This document shows, piece by piece, positions 8,739-16,827 of a stretch of DNA of 64,000 nucleotides (positions within the stretch are counted from its first letter, which is position 1; the number at the start of each line of letters is the position of its first letter). The position numbers and the translations under genes were made by a program. Where the stretch lies: contig NZ_LWLE01000033.1 of NCBI RefSeq assembly GCF_001905125.1, positions 493,234 through 557,233 on the forward strand, in the 5' to 3' direction. This DNA is from Streptomyces sp. TSRI0281 (lineage in GTDB: Bacteria > Actinomycetota > Actinomycetes > Streptomycetales > Streptomycetaceae). The notes under the pieces were generated by a model that was not told the origin of the DNA, made no database searches, and saw nothing but the letters and a program-made list of their open reading frames with translations.

Positions 8739-9362
8739 ATGGCCGGCGCGATGCGCAAGATGGCGGTCTACCTCGGCCTCGTGGAGGACGATGGGTACGA
8801 CGGTCCGGGGTTCGACCCCGACGATGAATTCGAACCCGAGCCGGAGCCCGAGCGGGACCGGCGGCGGCACCAACCCGCGCATCAGGTGGAGCGGGAGCGC
8901 GAGCGCGAACGGGACGAACCGGTGCGAGTGGTGCAACCACCCGCGCAGCGCGAGCCGGTTCAGCTCCCCGCAGAAAGCGGACGACCCGCCCGAATCGCCC
9001 CCGTGGCGTCCATCACACCTGAACGCCCGAACATGGAGAAGAACGCACCGGTGATCATGCCCAAGGTTGTGTCCGAGCGGGAGCCTTACCGCATCACCAC
9101 GCTTCACCCCAGGACCTACAACGAGGCCCGTACCATCGGGGAACACTTCCGTGAGGGCACTCCGGTGATCATGAATCTCACGGAGATGGACGACACGGAT
9201 GCGAAGCGACTTGTCGACTTTGCCGCAGGACTCGTCTTCGGTCTCCATGGCAGCATTGAGCGCGTGACGCAGAAGGTGTTCCTGTTGTCGCCTGCTAACG
9301 TCGATGTCACGGCGGAGGACAAGGCCCGTATCGCAGAGGGCGGATTCTTCAACCAGAGCTGA
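8739..9362 (+). CDS. sepF: Cell division protein SepF
   Basis: SepF tethers FtsZ to the membrane in organisms without FtsA. The 207-residue protein starts with the short amphipathic membrane-binding helix MAGAMRKMAVYLGLVED, followed by an acidic/Arg-rich disordered linker. The globular SepF core begins about residue 105 and contains REPYRITTLHPRTYNEARTI and DAKRLVDFAAGLVFGLHGSI. GGAGGA lies at about 8725-8730 before the ATG. The 125-bp gap upstream could hold its own promoter. Streptomyces genomes carry extra SepF-like proteins, but this dcw position marks the principal SepF. Confidence 0.95.
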   Translation: MAGAMRKMAVYLGLVEDDGYDGPGFDPDDEFEPEPEPERDRRRHQPAHQVERERERERDEPVRVVQPPAQREPVQLPAESGRPARIAPVASITPERPNMEKNAPVIMPKVVSEREPYRITTLHPRTYNEARTIGEHFREGTPVIMNLTEMDDTDAKRLVDFAAGLVFGLHGSIERVTQKVFLLSPANVDVTAEDKARIAEGGFFNQS

Positions 9363-9383
9363 GAACACGACACCGGGAACAAC

Positions 9384-9417
9384 CCGGCCGAGAGGCCGGT
9401 GCCGGCCGAGAGGCCGG
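9384..9417 (+). promoter_or_regulatory. Duplicated GAGA-tetraloop hairpin upstream of yggT
   Basis: Two identical 16-base units (9384-9399 and 9402-9417), each CCGGCC-GAGA-GGCCGG, sit in tandem in the sepF-yggT gap. Each would fold into a 6-bp RNA stem closed by a GNRA-class tetraloop. They lie just before the purine-rich ribosome site of yggT. The structure is read from the sequence; a role in mRNA stability or translation is inferred. Confidence 0.45.
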
Positions 9418-9451
9418 AGCTACGAGAGCCAGGGGAGAGGGAAGCGCGGGA

Positions 9452-9736
9452 ATGGGCGTCGCACGGGATGTGGTCTATATCGCGCTGATGTGTTTCCTCA
9501 TCGTGCTGATCTTCCGGCTGGTCATGGACTATGTCTTCCAGTTCGCACGTTCATGGCAACCCGGCAAGGCGATGGTGGTCGTTCTTGAGGCCACTTACAC
9601 TGTCACCGATCCACCGCTCAAGCTTCTGCGGCGGTTCATTCCGCCGCTGCGTCTCGGGGGCGTGGCACTCGACCTGTCCTTCTTCGTTCTGATGATCATC
9701 GTCTACATCCTGATCAGAGTTGTGGTCAGGTTGTGA
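9452..9736 (+). CDS. YggT family membrane protein
   Basis: This 94-residue integral membrane protein has two hydrophobic segments (about residues 5-28 and 70-94) flanking a conserved loop with DPPLKLLRRFIPP, the YggT family hallmark. The family is found next to sepF/divIVA across Gram-positive bacteria and is thought to act in membrane or cell-envelope organisation; no biochemical activity is established. A GGGAGAGGGAA ribosome site lies upstream. It is probably in the same transcript as sepF and divIVA. Confidence 0.88.
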   Translation: MGVARDVVYIALMCFLIVLIFRLVMDYVFQFARSWQPGKAMVVVLEATYTVTDPPLKLLRRFIPPLRLGGVALDLSFFVLMIIVYILIRVVVRL

Positions 9737-9785
9737 GCGATACGGTCTTGCCGACTGCCGACGACTACGTAGAGGTGAAGAAGAG

Positions 9786-10937
9786 ATGCCGCTGACCCCC
9801 GAGGACGTGCGGAACAAGCAGTTCACGACCGTCCGCCTCCGAGAAGGCTATGACGAGGACGAGGTCGATGCCTTCCTCGACGAGGTCGAATCGGAGCTGA
9901 CCCGTCTGCTCCGTGAGAACGAGGACCTGCGCGCCAAGCTGGCCGCCGCGACGCGTGCCGCCGCGCAGAACCAGCAGCAGCAGGGCATGCGCAAGCCGGA
10001 GCCGCAGGACCGGCCCGGTGCGCCCGTTCCCGCCGCCATATCCGGTCCGCCGGTGCAGCAGCAGCCCCCGCAGATGGGTCCGCCCCAACTGCCCGGTGGC
10101 GCGCCGCAGCTGCCCGCCGGTCCCAGTGGCCATGGCCCCCAGGGTGGCCACGGTCCCGGTCCGCAGGGCCCGCACGGCCCCGGACCGATGCAGGGCGGTC
10201 CCATGGGTGGCCCGATGGGCGGTCCCATGGGCGGTCACGTCCAGCAGCAGCAGATGCAGCAGATGCAACAGCAGCAGCAGCAGCCGCAGATGCAGCAGCC
10301 CGGTCAGGCCCCCGGTGGCGACAGTGCCGCCCGTGTCCTCTCGCTCGCACAGCAGACCGCCGACCAGGCGATCGCGGAGGCCCGTTCCGAGGCCAACAAG
10401 ATCGTCGGCGAGGCGCGCAGCCGTGCCGAGGGCCTGGAGCGCGACGCGCGTGCCAAGGCCGACGCGCTGGAGCGGGACGCGCAGGAGAAGCACCGCGTGG
10501 CGATGGGCTCGCTGGAGTCGGCCCGCGCGACGCTGGAGCGCAAGGTCGAGGACCTGCGGGGCTTCGAGCGCGAGTACCGGACCCGTCTGAAGTCCTACCT
10601 GGAGAGCCAGCTGCGTCAGCTGGAGACCCAGGCCGACGACTCGCTGGCTCCGCCGCGGACCCCGGCGACCGCTTCGCTGCCGCCGTCGCCCTCGCTGGCT
10701 CCGGCCGGTGCGGGAGCCATGGGTCACCCCATGGGTGGCGGAAACCATGGCGGGCACAACAGCCAGCAGATGGGCGCCAACGCGTCCATGGGCGGTGCGC
10801 CTTCGTACGGTGGCCAGCAGCAGATGTCGCCCGCGATGACGCAGCCGATGGCACCGGTGCGGCCGCAGGCGCCGCAGCCGATGCAGCAGGCGCCTTCGCC
10901 GATGCGTGGGTTCCTGATCGACGAGGACGACAACTGA
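9786..10937 (+). CDS. divIVA: Polar growth organiser DivIVA (Wag31-like)
   Basis: DivIVA marks hyphal tips and drives apical growth and branching in Streptomyces. The 383-residue protein has the N-terminal membrane-binding domain (LTPEDVRNKQFTTVRLREGYDEDEVDAFLDEVE, residues 3-36) and a short first coiled coil. A Gln/Pro/Gly-rich disordered linker follows (about 60-175, with MGGPMGG repeats). A long coiled coil with the AEARSEANKIVGEA heptads spans about 180-280, and a low-complexity Gly/Met/Gln tail ends in LIDEDDN. ATG 9786 follows GAGGTGAAGAAG; the frame open back to 9720 overlaps yggT. A strong terminator follows. Confidence 0.96.
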   Translation: MPLTPEDVRNKQFTTVRLREGYDEDEVDAFLDEVESELTRLLRENEDLRAKLAAATRAAAQNQQQQGMRKPEPQDRPGAPVPAAISGPPVQQQPPQMGPPQLPGGAPQLPAGPSGHGPQGGHGPGPQGPHGPGPMQGGPMGGPMGGPMGGHVQQQQMQQMQQQQQQPQMQQPGQAPGGDSAARVLSLAQQTADQAIAEARSEANKIVGEARSRAEGLERDARAKADALERDAQEKHRVAMGSLESARATLERKVEDLRGFEREYRTRLKSYLESQLRQLETQADDSLAPPRTPATASLPPSPSLAPAGAGAMGHPMGGGNHGGHNSQQMGANASMGGAPSYGGQQQMSPAMTQPMAPVRPQAPQPMQQAPSPMRGFLIDEDDN

Positions 10938-10978
10938 GCGGTTTGCGCTCGCTGAGCGCGTAGCCGTCGGCAGGCTGA

Positions 10979-11016
10979 GGGCCGGGTCCTGGGGTTTCCC
11001 CGGGGCCCGGCCCTTT
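10979..11016 (+). terminator. Rho-independent-type terminator after divIVA
   Basis: A 16-bp stem (10979-10994 with 10998-11013, two G-U pairs) closes on a TTT loop and is followed by TTTGT. It lies 42 bases past the divIVA stop and probably ends the division-cluster transcript. A smaller GCGCTC-GCT-GAGCGC hairpin at 10945-10959 precedes it. Confidence 0.8.
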
Positions 11017-11072
11017 GTCGTGGGTGGGTGGGGGCCGGGGGCGGGGTGTGCGCGGGGCGGAGCCGGGGGTGC

Positions 11073-11169
11073 GGGTGGGGCGCCTGCGGCGGGCGTGTCC
11101 CCTACCCGCCCCTTCCCGAAACTGGGGCGCTGCCCCAGGCCCCGGTCCTCAATCGCCGGACGGGCTGAA
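11073..11169. repeat. Dispersed intergenic block, copy A (also at 35,868)
   Basis: This 97-base GC-rich block is about 93% identical by eye to 35868-35966. Differences are a few substitutions and a 2-base indel. It contains a GGGGCGCTGCCCC hairpin and ends in CGCCGGACGGGCTGAA, which seeds the tandem array that follows. Both copies lie between convergent genes. Confidence 0.85.
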
Positions 11170-11515
11170 ATGCGCCCTCAATCGCCGGGCGGGCTTGGGG
11201 TGCGGGAGGGGCTGGGATGTGGTGTCAAGCGCGGCGCGGGGTGGGGAAGTCGGGCGGGCTGAGATGCGCACTCAAGTGTCGGGTGGGGTGCGGGAGTCGG
11301 TCGGGCTGGGATGTGCCGTCAGGCACCGGGCGGGGTGGGGGTGCGGGAGGGGCTGGGATGTGGCGTCAGGCACCGGGTGGGGTGGGGGAGTCGGGCGGGC
11401 TGAGATGTGCCCTCAAGCGCGGGGGAGGGGCTGAGGTGCGCCCTCACGTGCCGGGCGGGGTATGGGGTGCCGGGCGGGCTGAGGTGTGCCCTCGATCGTC
11501 GCCGCAGGGTGGGGA
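11163..11515. repeat. Tandem array of about 47-bp units
   Basis: GGCTGRRATG-type unit starts occur at 11163, 11210, 11257, 11304, 11351 and 11398 (exactly 47 bases apart), then 11429 and 11477 (steps of 31 and 48). Each unit reads roughly GGCTGAGATGTGCCCTCAAG then a CGCCGGGCGGGGTG-like stretch. Short open frames run through it, but their codons simply repeat and it has no ribosome site, so I regard it as non-coding. With the terminator it fills the roughly 670-bp divIVA-ileS gap. Confidence 0.85.
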
Positions 11516-11607
11516 GTCGGGGCAGTGGGGGTGGGGCTTGGGTGGGGATGGGGAAGGGCCCGGCCGGGGGGTGGTCCGGGCGGGCCCTTCGGGGTGGGGC
11601 TCTTCGG

Positions 11608-14600
11608 TTACTGCTCCGTCTTGCGGAGGCGGAAGGTGAGGGACAGGCCCTCGTCCTCGAACGGGGTGCCGTACGTGTCGTCCGCCTCGGCCTGCGCGTA
11701 GTCCAGGGCCAGGACCTCGTCCTGGATCAGCGGCGCGTGCTCGGTCAGGGCCTCCACCGTGGCGGGGGACGTGGACGTCCAGCGCACCGCGATCCGGTCC
11801 GCCACGTCCAGGCCGCTGTTCTTGCGGGCCTCCTGGATCAGGCGGATCGCGTCACGGGCGAGGCCCGCGCGCCGCAGTTCCGGGGTGATCTCCAGGTCCA
11901 GGGCGACCGTGGCGCCCGAGTCGGAGGCCACCGACCAGCCCTCGCGCGGTGTCTCGGTGATGATCACCTCGTCCGGGGAGAGGGTGACCGTCTCGCCGTC
12001 CACCTCGACCGACGCCGTACCCTCGCGCAGGGCCAGGGAGAGCGCCGCCGCGTCCGTGTCGGCGACGGCCTTGGCCACCGCCTGGACGCCCTTGCCGAAC
12101 CGCTTGCCCAGGGCTCGGAAGTTGGCCTTCGCCGTCGTGTCGACGAGCGAGCCGCCGACGTCCGAGAGGGAGGCCAGCGAGGTGACGTTCAGCTCCTCGG
12201 TGATCTGGGCGCGGAGTTCGGGGGAGAGGGTCTCGAAGCCGGAGGCGCCCACCAGGGCGCGGGACAGCGGCTGGCGGGTCTTGACGCCCGACTCGGCGCG
12301 CGTGGCCCGGCCCAGCTCCACCAGGCGGCGCACCAGGGCCATCTGCGTGGAGAGCGCGGGGTCGATCGCCGCCAGGTCCGGCTTCGGCCAGGTGGAGAGG
12401 TGCACCGACTCCGGGGCGTCCGGGCTGACCGGCGCGATCAGGTCCTGCCAGACCCGCTCCGTGATGAACGGGGTCAGCGGGGCCATCAGCCGGGTCACCG
12501 TCTCGATGACCTCGTGCAGCGTGCGCAGCGCCGCCTTGTCGCCCTGCCAGAAGCGGCGGCGCGAGCGGCGGACGTACCAGTTGGACAGGTCGTCCACGAA
12601 AGCGGAGAGCAGCTTGCCGGCGCGCTGGGTGTCGTAACCGTCCAGCGCCTGGGTGACCTGGTCCACCAGCGCGTGGAGTTCGCTGAGCAGCCAGCGGTCC
12701 AGGACCGTGCGGTCCGCCGGTGCCGGGTCGGCCGCGGAGGGGGCCCAGTTCGACGTACGGGCGTACAGCGCCTGGAAGGCGACGGTGTTCCAGTACGTGA
12801 GGAGGGTCTTGCGGACGACCTCCTGGATGGTGTCGTGGCCCACGCGCCGCGCCGCCCACGGGGAGCCGCCCGCCGCCATGAACCAGCGCACCGCGTCGGC
12901 GCCGTGCTGGTCCATCAGCGGGATGGGCTGGAGGATGTTGCCCAGGTGCTTGGACATCTTGCGGCCGTCCTCGGCGAGGATGTGGCCGAGGCACACCACG
13001 TTCTCGTACGACGACTTGTCGAAGACCAGCGTGCCCACGGCCATGAGCGTGTAGAACCAGCCGCGGGTCTGGTCGATGGCCTCCGAGATGAACTGCGCCG
13101 GGTAGCGGCTCTCGAAGATCTCCTTGTTCTTGTACGGGTAGCCCCACTGCGCGAACGGCATCGAACCGGCGTCGTACCAGGCGTCGATGACCTCGGGGAC
13201 GCGGTACGCCTCCAGCTGGCAGTTCTCGTGCGAGCAGGTGAACGTGATCTCGTCGATGAACGGACGGTGCGGGTCCAGGTCCGTCCGGTCCGTGCCGGTC
13301 AGCTCACCGAGCTCGGCGCGCGAGCCGACACAGGTGAGGTGGTTGTCCTCGCAGCGCCAGATGGGCAGCGGCGTGCCCCAGTAGCGGTTGCGGGACAGCG
13401 CCCAGTCGACGTTGTTGTTCAGCCAGTCGCCGAAGCGGCCGTTCTTGACCGACTCGGGGAACCAGTTGGTGTTCTCGTTCTCTTCGAGGAGCCGGTCCTT
13501 GATCGCGGTCGTACGGATGTACCAGGACGGCTGCGCGTAGTAGAGCAGCGCGGTGTGGCAGCGCCAGCAGTGCGGGTAGCTGTGCTCGTACGGGACGTGG
13601 CGGAACAGCTTGCCGCGGGCGGCCAGGTCCTCGGTGAGCGCTTCGTCGGCCTTCTTGAAGAAGACGCCGCCGATCAGCGGCAGGTCTTCCTCGAAGGTCC
13701 CGTCGGGGCGGACCGGGTTCACGACCGGGAGGCCGTAGGAGCGGCAGACGACGAGGTCGTCGGCGCCGAAGGCGGGGGACTGGTGGACCAGACCCGTACC
13801 GTCCTCGGTCGTCACGTAGTCGGCGTTGACGACGTAGTGGGCCTCGGCCGGGAAGTCGACCAGGGTGAACGGGCGCTCGTAGGTCCAGCGCTCCATCTCG
13901 GCGCCGGTGAACGACTCGCCGGTGGTCTCCCAGCCCTCGCCGAGGGCCTTCTCCAGCAGGGGCCGCGCGACGACGAGCTTCTCCTCGCCGTTCGTCGCGA
14001 CGACGTAGGTGACCTCGGGGTGCACGGCGACGGCGGTGTTGGAGACCAGGGTCCAGGGTGTGGTCGTCCAGACCAGGAGCGCGGCCTCGCCGGCCAGCGG
14101 GCCGCTCGTCAGCGGGAAGCGTACGAAGACCGACGGGTCGACGACCGTCTCGTAGCCCTGCGCCAGCTCGTGGTCGGAGAGCCCGGTGCCGCAGCGCGGG
14201 CACCAGGGGGCGACCCGGTGGTCCTGCACCAGCAGGTCCTTGTTGAAGATCTCCTTCAGCGACCACCACACGGAGTCGATGTACTCGGGGTCCATCGTGC
14301 GGTACGCGTCGTCCAGGTCGACCCAGTACCCCATCCGGGTCGTCAGCTCGGCGAAGGCGTCGGTGTGCCGGGTCACGGACTCGCGGCACTTGGCGTTGAA
14401 CTCGGCGATGCCGTACGCCTCGATGTCGTTCTTGCCGTTGAAGCCCAGTTCCTTCTCGACCGCGAGCTCGACCGGCAGGCCGTGGCAGTCCCAGCCGGCC
14501 TTGCGGCCGACGTGGTAGCCCTGCATGGTGCGGAAGCGGGGGAAGACGTCCTTGAAGACGCGGGCCTCGATGTGGTGCGCGCCGGGCATGCCGTTGGCGG

Positions 14601-14757
14601 TGGGCGGGCCCTCGTAGAAGACCCACTCCGGGCGGCCCTCGGACTGTTCGAGGCTCTTGGCGAAGACCTTGCTCTCGCGCCAGAAGTCGAGCACGGCGTG
14701 CTCCAGCGCGGGCAGGTCGATCTGGGCGGGTACCTGGTGGTACTGCGGCGATGTCAT
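11608..14757 (-). CDS. ileS: Isoleucyl-tRNA synthetase
   Basis: IleS charges tRNA-Ile and edits Val-tRNA-Ile. The 1049-residue class Ia synthetase has the HIGH-equivalent region PPTANGMPGAHHIEARVFKD at residues 51-70. It also has the editing-domain WTTTPWTLVSN and TEDGTGLVHQSPAFG, the KMSKS-type loop GRKMSKHLGN near residue 600, and an anticodon-binding domain. The size and the AHHIE form of the first motif match the long actinobacterial/eukaryote-like type. The ATG at 14757 has GGAGGA upstream inside the T-box expression platform; the open frame continues to 15159 but through the leader RNA. The gene is convergent with divIVA. Confidence 0.97.
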   Translation of the reverse strand: MTSPQYHQVPAQIDLPALEHAVLDFWRESKVFAKSLEQSEGRPEWVFYEGPPTANGMPGAHHIEARVFKDVFPRFRTMQGYHVGRKAGWDCHGLPVELAVEKELGFNGKNDIEAYGIAEFNAKCRESVTRHTDAFAELTTRMGYWVDLDDAYRTMDPEYIDSVWWSLKEIFNKDLLVQDHRVAPWCPRCGTGLSDHELAQGYETVVDPSVFVRFPLTSGPLAGEAALLVWTTTPWTLVSNTAVAVHPEVTYVVATNGEEKLVVARPLLEKALGEGWETTGESFTGAEMERWTYERPFTLVDFPAEAHYVVNADYVTTEDGTGLVHQSPAFGADDLVVCRSYGLPVVNPVRPDGTFEEDLPLIGGVFFKKADEALTEDLAARGKLFRHVPYEHSYPHCWRCHTALLYYAQPSWYIRTTAIKDRLLEENENTNWFPESVKNGRFGDWLNNNVDWALSRNRYWGTPLPIWRCEDNHLTCVGSRAELGELTGTDRTDLDPHRPFIDEITFTCSHENCQLEAYRVPEVIDAWYDAGSMPFAQWGYPYKNKEIFESRYPAQFISEAIDQTRGWFYTLMAVGTLVFDKSSYENVVCLGHILAEDGRKMSKHLGNILQPIPLMDQHGADAVRWFMAAGGSPWAARRVGHDTIQEVVRKTLLTYWNTVAFQALYARTSNWAPSAADPAPADRTVLDRWLLSELHALVDQVTQALDGYDTQRAGKLLSAFVDDLSNWYVRRSRRRFWQGDKAALRTLHEVIETVTRLMAPLTPFITERVWQDLIAPVSPDAPESVHLSTWPKPDLAAIDPALSTQMALVRRLVELGRATRAESGVKTRQPLSRALVGASGFETLSPELRAQITEELNVTSLASLSDVGGSLVDTTAKANFRALGKRFGKGVQAVAKAVADTDAAALSLALREGTASVEVDGETVTLSPDEVIITETPREGWSVASDSGATVALDLEITPELRRAGLARDAIRLIQEARKNSGLDVADRIAVRWTSTSPATVEALTEHAPLIQDEVLALDYAQAEADDTYGTPFEDEGLSLTFRLRKTEQ

Positions 14758-15026
14758 GTGCGGGCTTCCTCCGGCGGACGTTTTCCACTTCCGTCGGAGG
14801 GACGAGAGCATGTCGCTCCCGCGGTACCACCCTCCTTGGCCCCGGGCGTGCGCCCTTGGCCCCCTCATTGGGGTCGCGATGCCGGGTCTACTGGCCTTGC
14901 GGCGTTCTTCCGACGGCTCCGGGTGATCTTCACGACGCGCTCGCCCCCGGGCTCCCACCGTCCCCGGGTCGCTGCTGGCTGCGTACGACGCTACTCGTCC
15001 CATCCATGCCTCTCGCTGAGGCCAGT
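14758..15026 (-). promoter_or_regulatory. T-box leader controlling ileS
   Basis: On the minus strand the T-box core TGGTACCGCG lies at 14829-14820, inside AGGGTGGTACCGCGGGAGC. A purine-rich stem upstream carries GAAGATCACC, in which ATC (plus-strand 14927-14925) is a fitting Ile specifier. Just after the T-box, GTCCCTCCGACGG can pair with the CCGCCGGAGGA that contains the ileS ribosome site. This is the layout of actinobacterial translational T-boxes, in which uncharged tRNA-Ile exposes the Shine-Dalgarno sequence. The 5' end is approximate; a -10-like TACACT lies at 15029-15024. Confidence 0.9.
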
Positions 15027-15294
15027 GTACGGGCCCGTACGGGCGACGGCCGACCGGTTCAACCGCCGCCCCCGGGTGTGACCCGAATGGCCAGAGGGGG
15101 GCGGTCGGACTTTCCGGTCCGGGGCGGGAGCGGATTACCGGGCGGGGAGCTGGGCACAACGGAGGCAGGCGCGCCTCGACCTGGGCTCAGGGAGGGGCGA
15201 ACGGCGGCGTGCCCCGTTGCCGCGGAGCTGGGGTCGATTTATCGTCCCAGCACGATTCGCGTGCAAGATCACAATATGTGAAGGGGCCGCGGCC

Positions 15295-16077
15295 ATGGTG
15301 GCGAAGAAGACGGCGAAAGAGACCGTGGAGACCGTGGCCGAGAAGGAGGCCGCCAGGACGCCACCGGCCAAGAAGGCGGCGAAGAAGGCGGCCGTGAAGA
15401 AGGCGGCCGTGAAGAAGGCCCCGGCGAAGAAGGCGGCGGCGAAGAAGGCGGCGGCGAAGAAGGCGGCGGCCGGGGCGGCGGCCAGGAAGGCGCCGGCGAA
15501 GAAGAGCGCGGTCAAGAAGGCTTCGAAGAAGGCCGCAGCGGCGGCCATGGGGGCGGCCCAGGCCGCCGAGCAGACGGGAGCCACCACGGTGGTAGCCAAG
15601 AAGAGCGCGGGTCGGACCACAGCTGCCGGAAAGGGGGCGGCGGCGGTGCCGCAGGCCCGCGCCGCCGCTGCGACAGCCCCCGGCGAGCTGGCGGTACGGC
15701 CCGGGGAGGACCCGTGGACGCCCGAGGAGGTCACCGAGGCGCGCACGGAGCTGGCCAGCGAGGTCATGCGGCTGCGGAGCGAGCTGGAGGCGTCGGGGGC
15801 CGCGCTGGCCGGACTGATGCGGGACTCCGGCGACGGCGCGGGTGACGACGAGGCGGACACCGGAACGAAGAACATCACCCGCGAGCACGAGTTGTCGCTC
15901 GCCGCCAACGCGCAGGAGATGCTGGAGCAGACCGAGCGGGCCCTGGCCCGGCTGGAGGCGGGGACGTACGGACTCTGCGAGATCTGCGGCAAACCGATCG
16001 GGAAGGCACGGATGCAGGCATTTCCCCGGGCCACCCTGTGTGTGGAGGACAAACAGAAGCAGGAGCGACGCGGCTGA
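15295..16077 (+). CDS. TraR/DksA-type zinc-finger protein with histone H1-like Ala-Lys tail
   Basis: The 260-residue protein is bipartite. Residues about 10-85 are a lysine/alanine tail made of repeated AKKAA, VKKAA and PAKKAA motifs like the C-terminus of histone H1. Residues about 140-260 are a DksA/TraR-like helical hairpin and finger (TREHELSLAANAQEMLEQTERALARLE, then GLCEICGKPIG). The expected four-Cys site is C228, C231, C249 and D252, with Asp in place of the last Cys. The ATG at 15295 follows AAGGGG. It may bind nucleic acid through the tail and RNA polymerase through the coiled coil; this is inference. It is conserved upstream of lspA. Confidence 0.85.
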   Translation: MVAKKTAKETVETVAEKEAARTPPAKKAAKKAAVKKAAVKKAPAKKAAAKKAAAKKAAAGAAARKAPAKKSAVKKASKKAAAAAMGAAQAAEQTGATTVVAKKSAGRTTAAGKGAAAVPQARAAAATAPGELAVRPGEDPWTPEEVTEARTELASEVMRLRSELEASGAALAGLMRDSGDGAGDDEADTGTKNITREHELSLAANAQEMLEQTERALARLEAGTYGLCEICGKPIGKARMQAFPRATLCVEDKQKQERRG

Positions 16078-16135
16078 TCCGCCGGGGTGTGTCGTACTCT
16101 CGTCCTCAGTCAGGCACCTAGGTTGAGGGACTCAC

Positions 16136-16804
16136 GTGGCAGAGGCGGAGCGCATCATCGGTACGCCGGATATCCCTGATGCAGCGGGGGCCGACGGGGC
16201 CGAGCCCCCGAAGGCCGCCGACGGCACGGTCGTGGGCTCGACGGGAAGCACGGTCGAAGGCTCGGCCGGGAGCACGGTCGAGGGCGACGGCTCCGGCGGC
16301 AGCACGGCCAAGGGCAGGGGCAGGCGGAAGATCCTGGCCCTCTTCACCGTGGCCGTCGTCGCCTATCTGCTGGACCTGACCACCAAGATGATCGTGGTCG
16401 CGAAGCTGGAGCACCAGGAGCCCATCGAGATCTTCGGCGACTGGCTGAAGCTCAGCGCGATCCGGAACGCGGGTGCCGCGTTCGGGATCGGCGAGGCGTT
16501 CACGGTGATCTTCACCGTGATCGCCACCGGTGTGATCGTGGTCATCGCCCGGCTCGCCCGCAAGCTCTACAGCCTGCCGTGGGCCATCGCGCTGGGGCTG
16601 CTGCTCGGCGGTGCGCTCGGCAATCTCACCGACCGCATCTTCCGTGCGCCCGGCGTGTTCAAGGGCGCGGTGGTGGACTTCATCGCCCCCGCGCACTTCG
16701 CGGTCTTCAACCTCGCCGACTCCGCGATCGTCTGCGGCGGCATCCTGATCGTGATCCTTTCCTTCAAGGGACTGGACCCCGACGGCACCGTGCACAAGGA
16801 CTAG
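16136..16804 (+). CDS. lspA: Lipoprotein signal peptidase
   Basis: LspA is an aspartyl protease of the membrane that removes signal peptides from diacylated prolipoproteins, acting after Lgt (present at 63,040). The 222-residue product has four hydrophobic segments from about residue 65. The catalytic motifs are GNLTDR (D166) and FNLADS (D195), with IRNAGAAFGIG between helices. The N-terminus is about 60 residues longer than in E. coli LspA and carries three imperfect GSTVEGS-type repeats. The GTG start lies 58 bp after the DksA-like gene. Confidence 0.95.
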   Translation: MAEAERIIGTPDIPDAAGADGAEPPKAADGTVVGSTGSTVEGSAGSTVEGDGSGGSTAKGRGRRKILALFTVAVVAYLLDLTTKMIVVAKLEHQEPIEIFGDWLKLSAIRNAGAAFGIGEAFTVIFTVIATGVIVVIARLARKLYSLPWAIALGLLLGGALGNLTDRIFRAPGVFKGAVVDFIAPAHFAVFNLADSAIVCGGILIVILSFKGLDPDGTVHKD

Positions 16805-16827
16805 CAGGCGCAAGGCATACTCGACAG

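Noticed and set aside
11163..11515. Possible CRISPR array
   Set aside because: The 47-base units are contiguous and similar throughout, with no unique spacers and no cas genes nearby.
11407..15081. 1224-codon plus-strand open frame opposite ileS
   Set aside because: Antisense shadow of ileS with Arg/Val/Gly-biased composition; ileS on the minus strand has every synthetase motif and a T-box.
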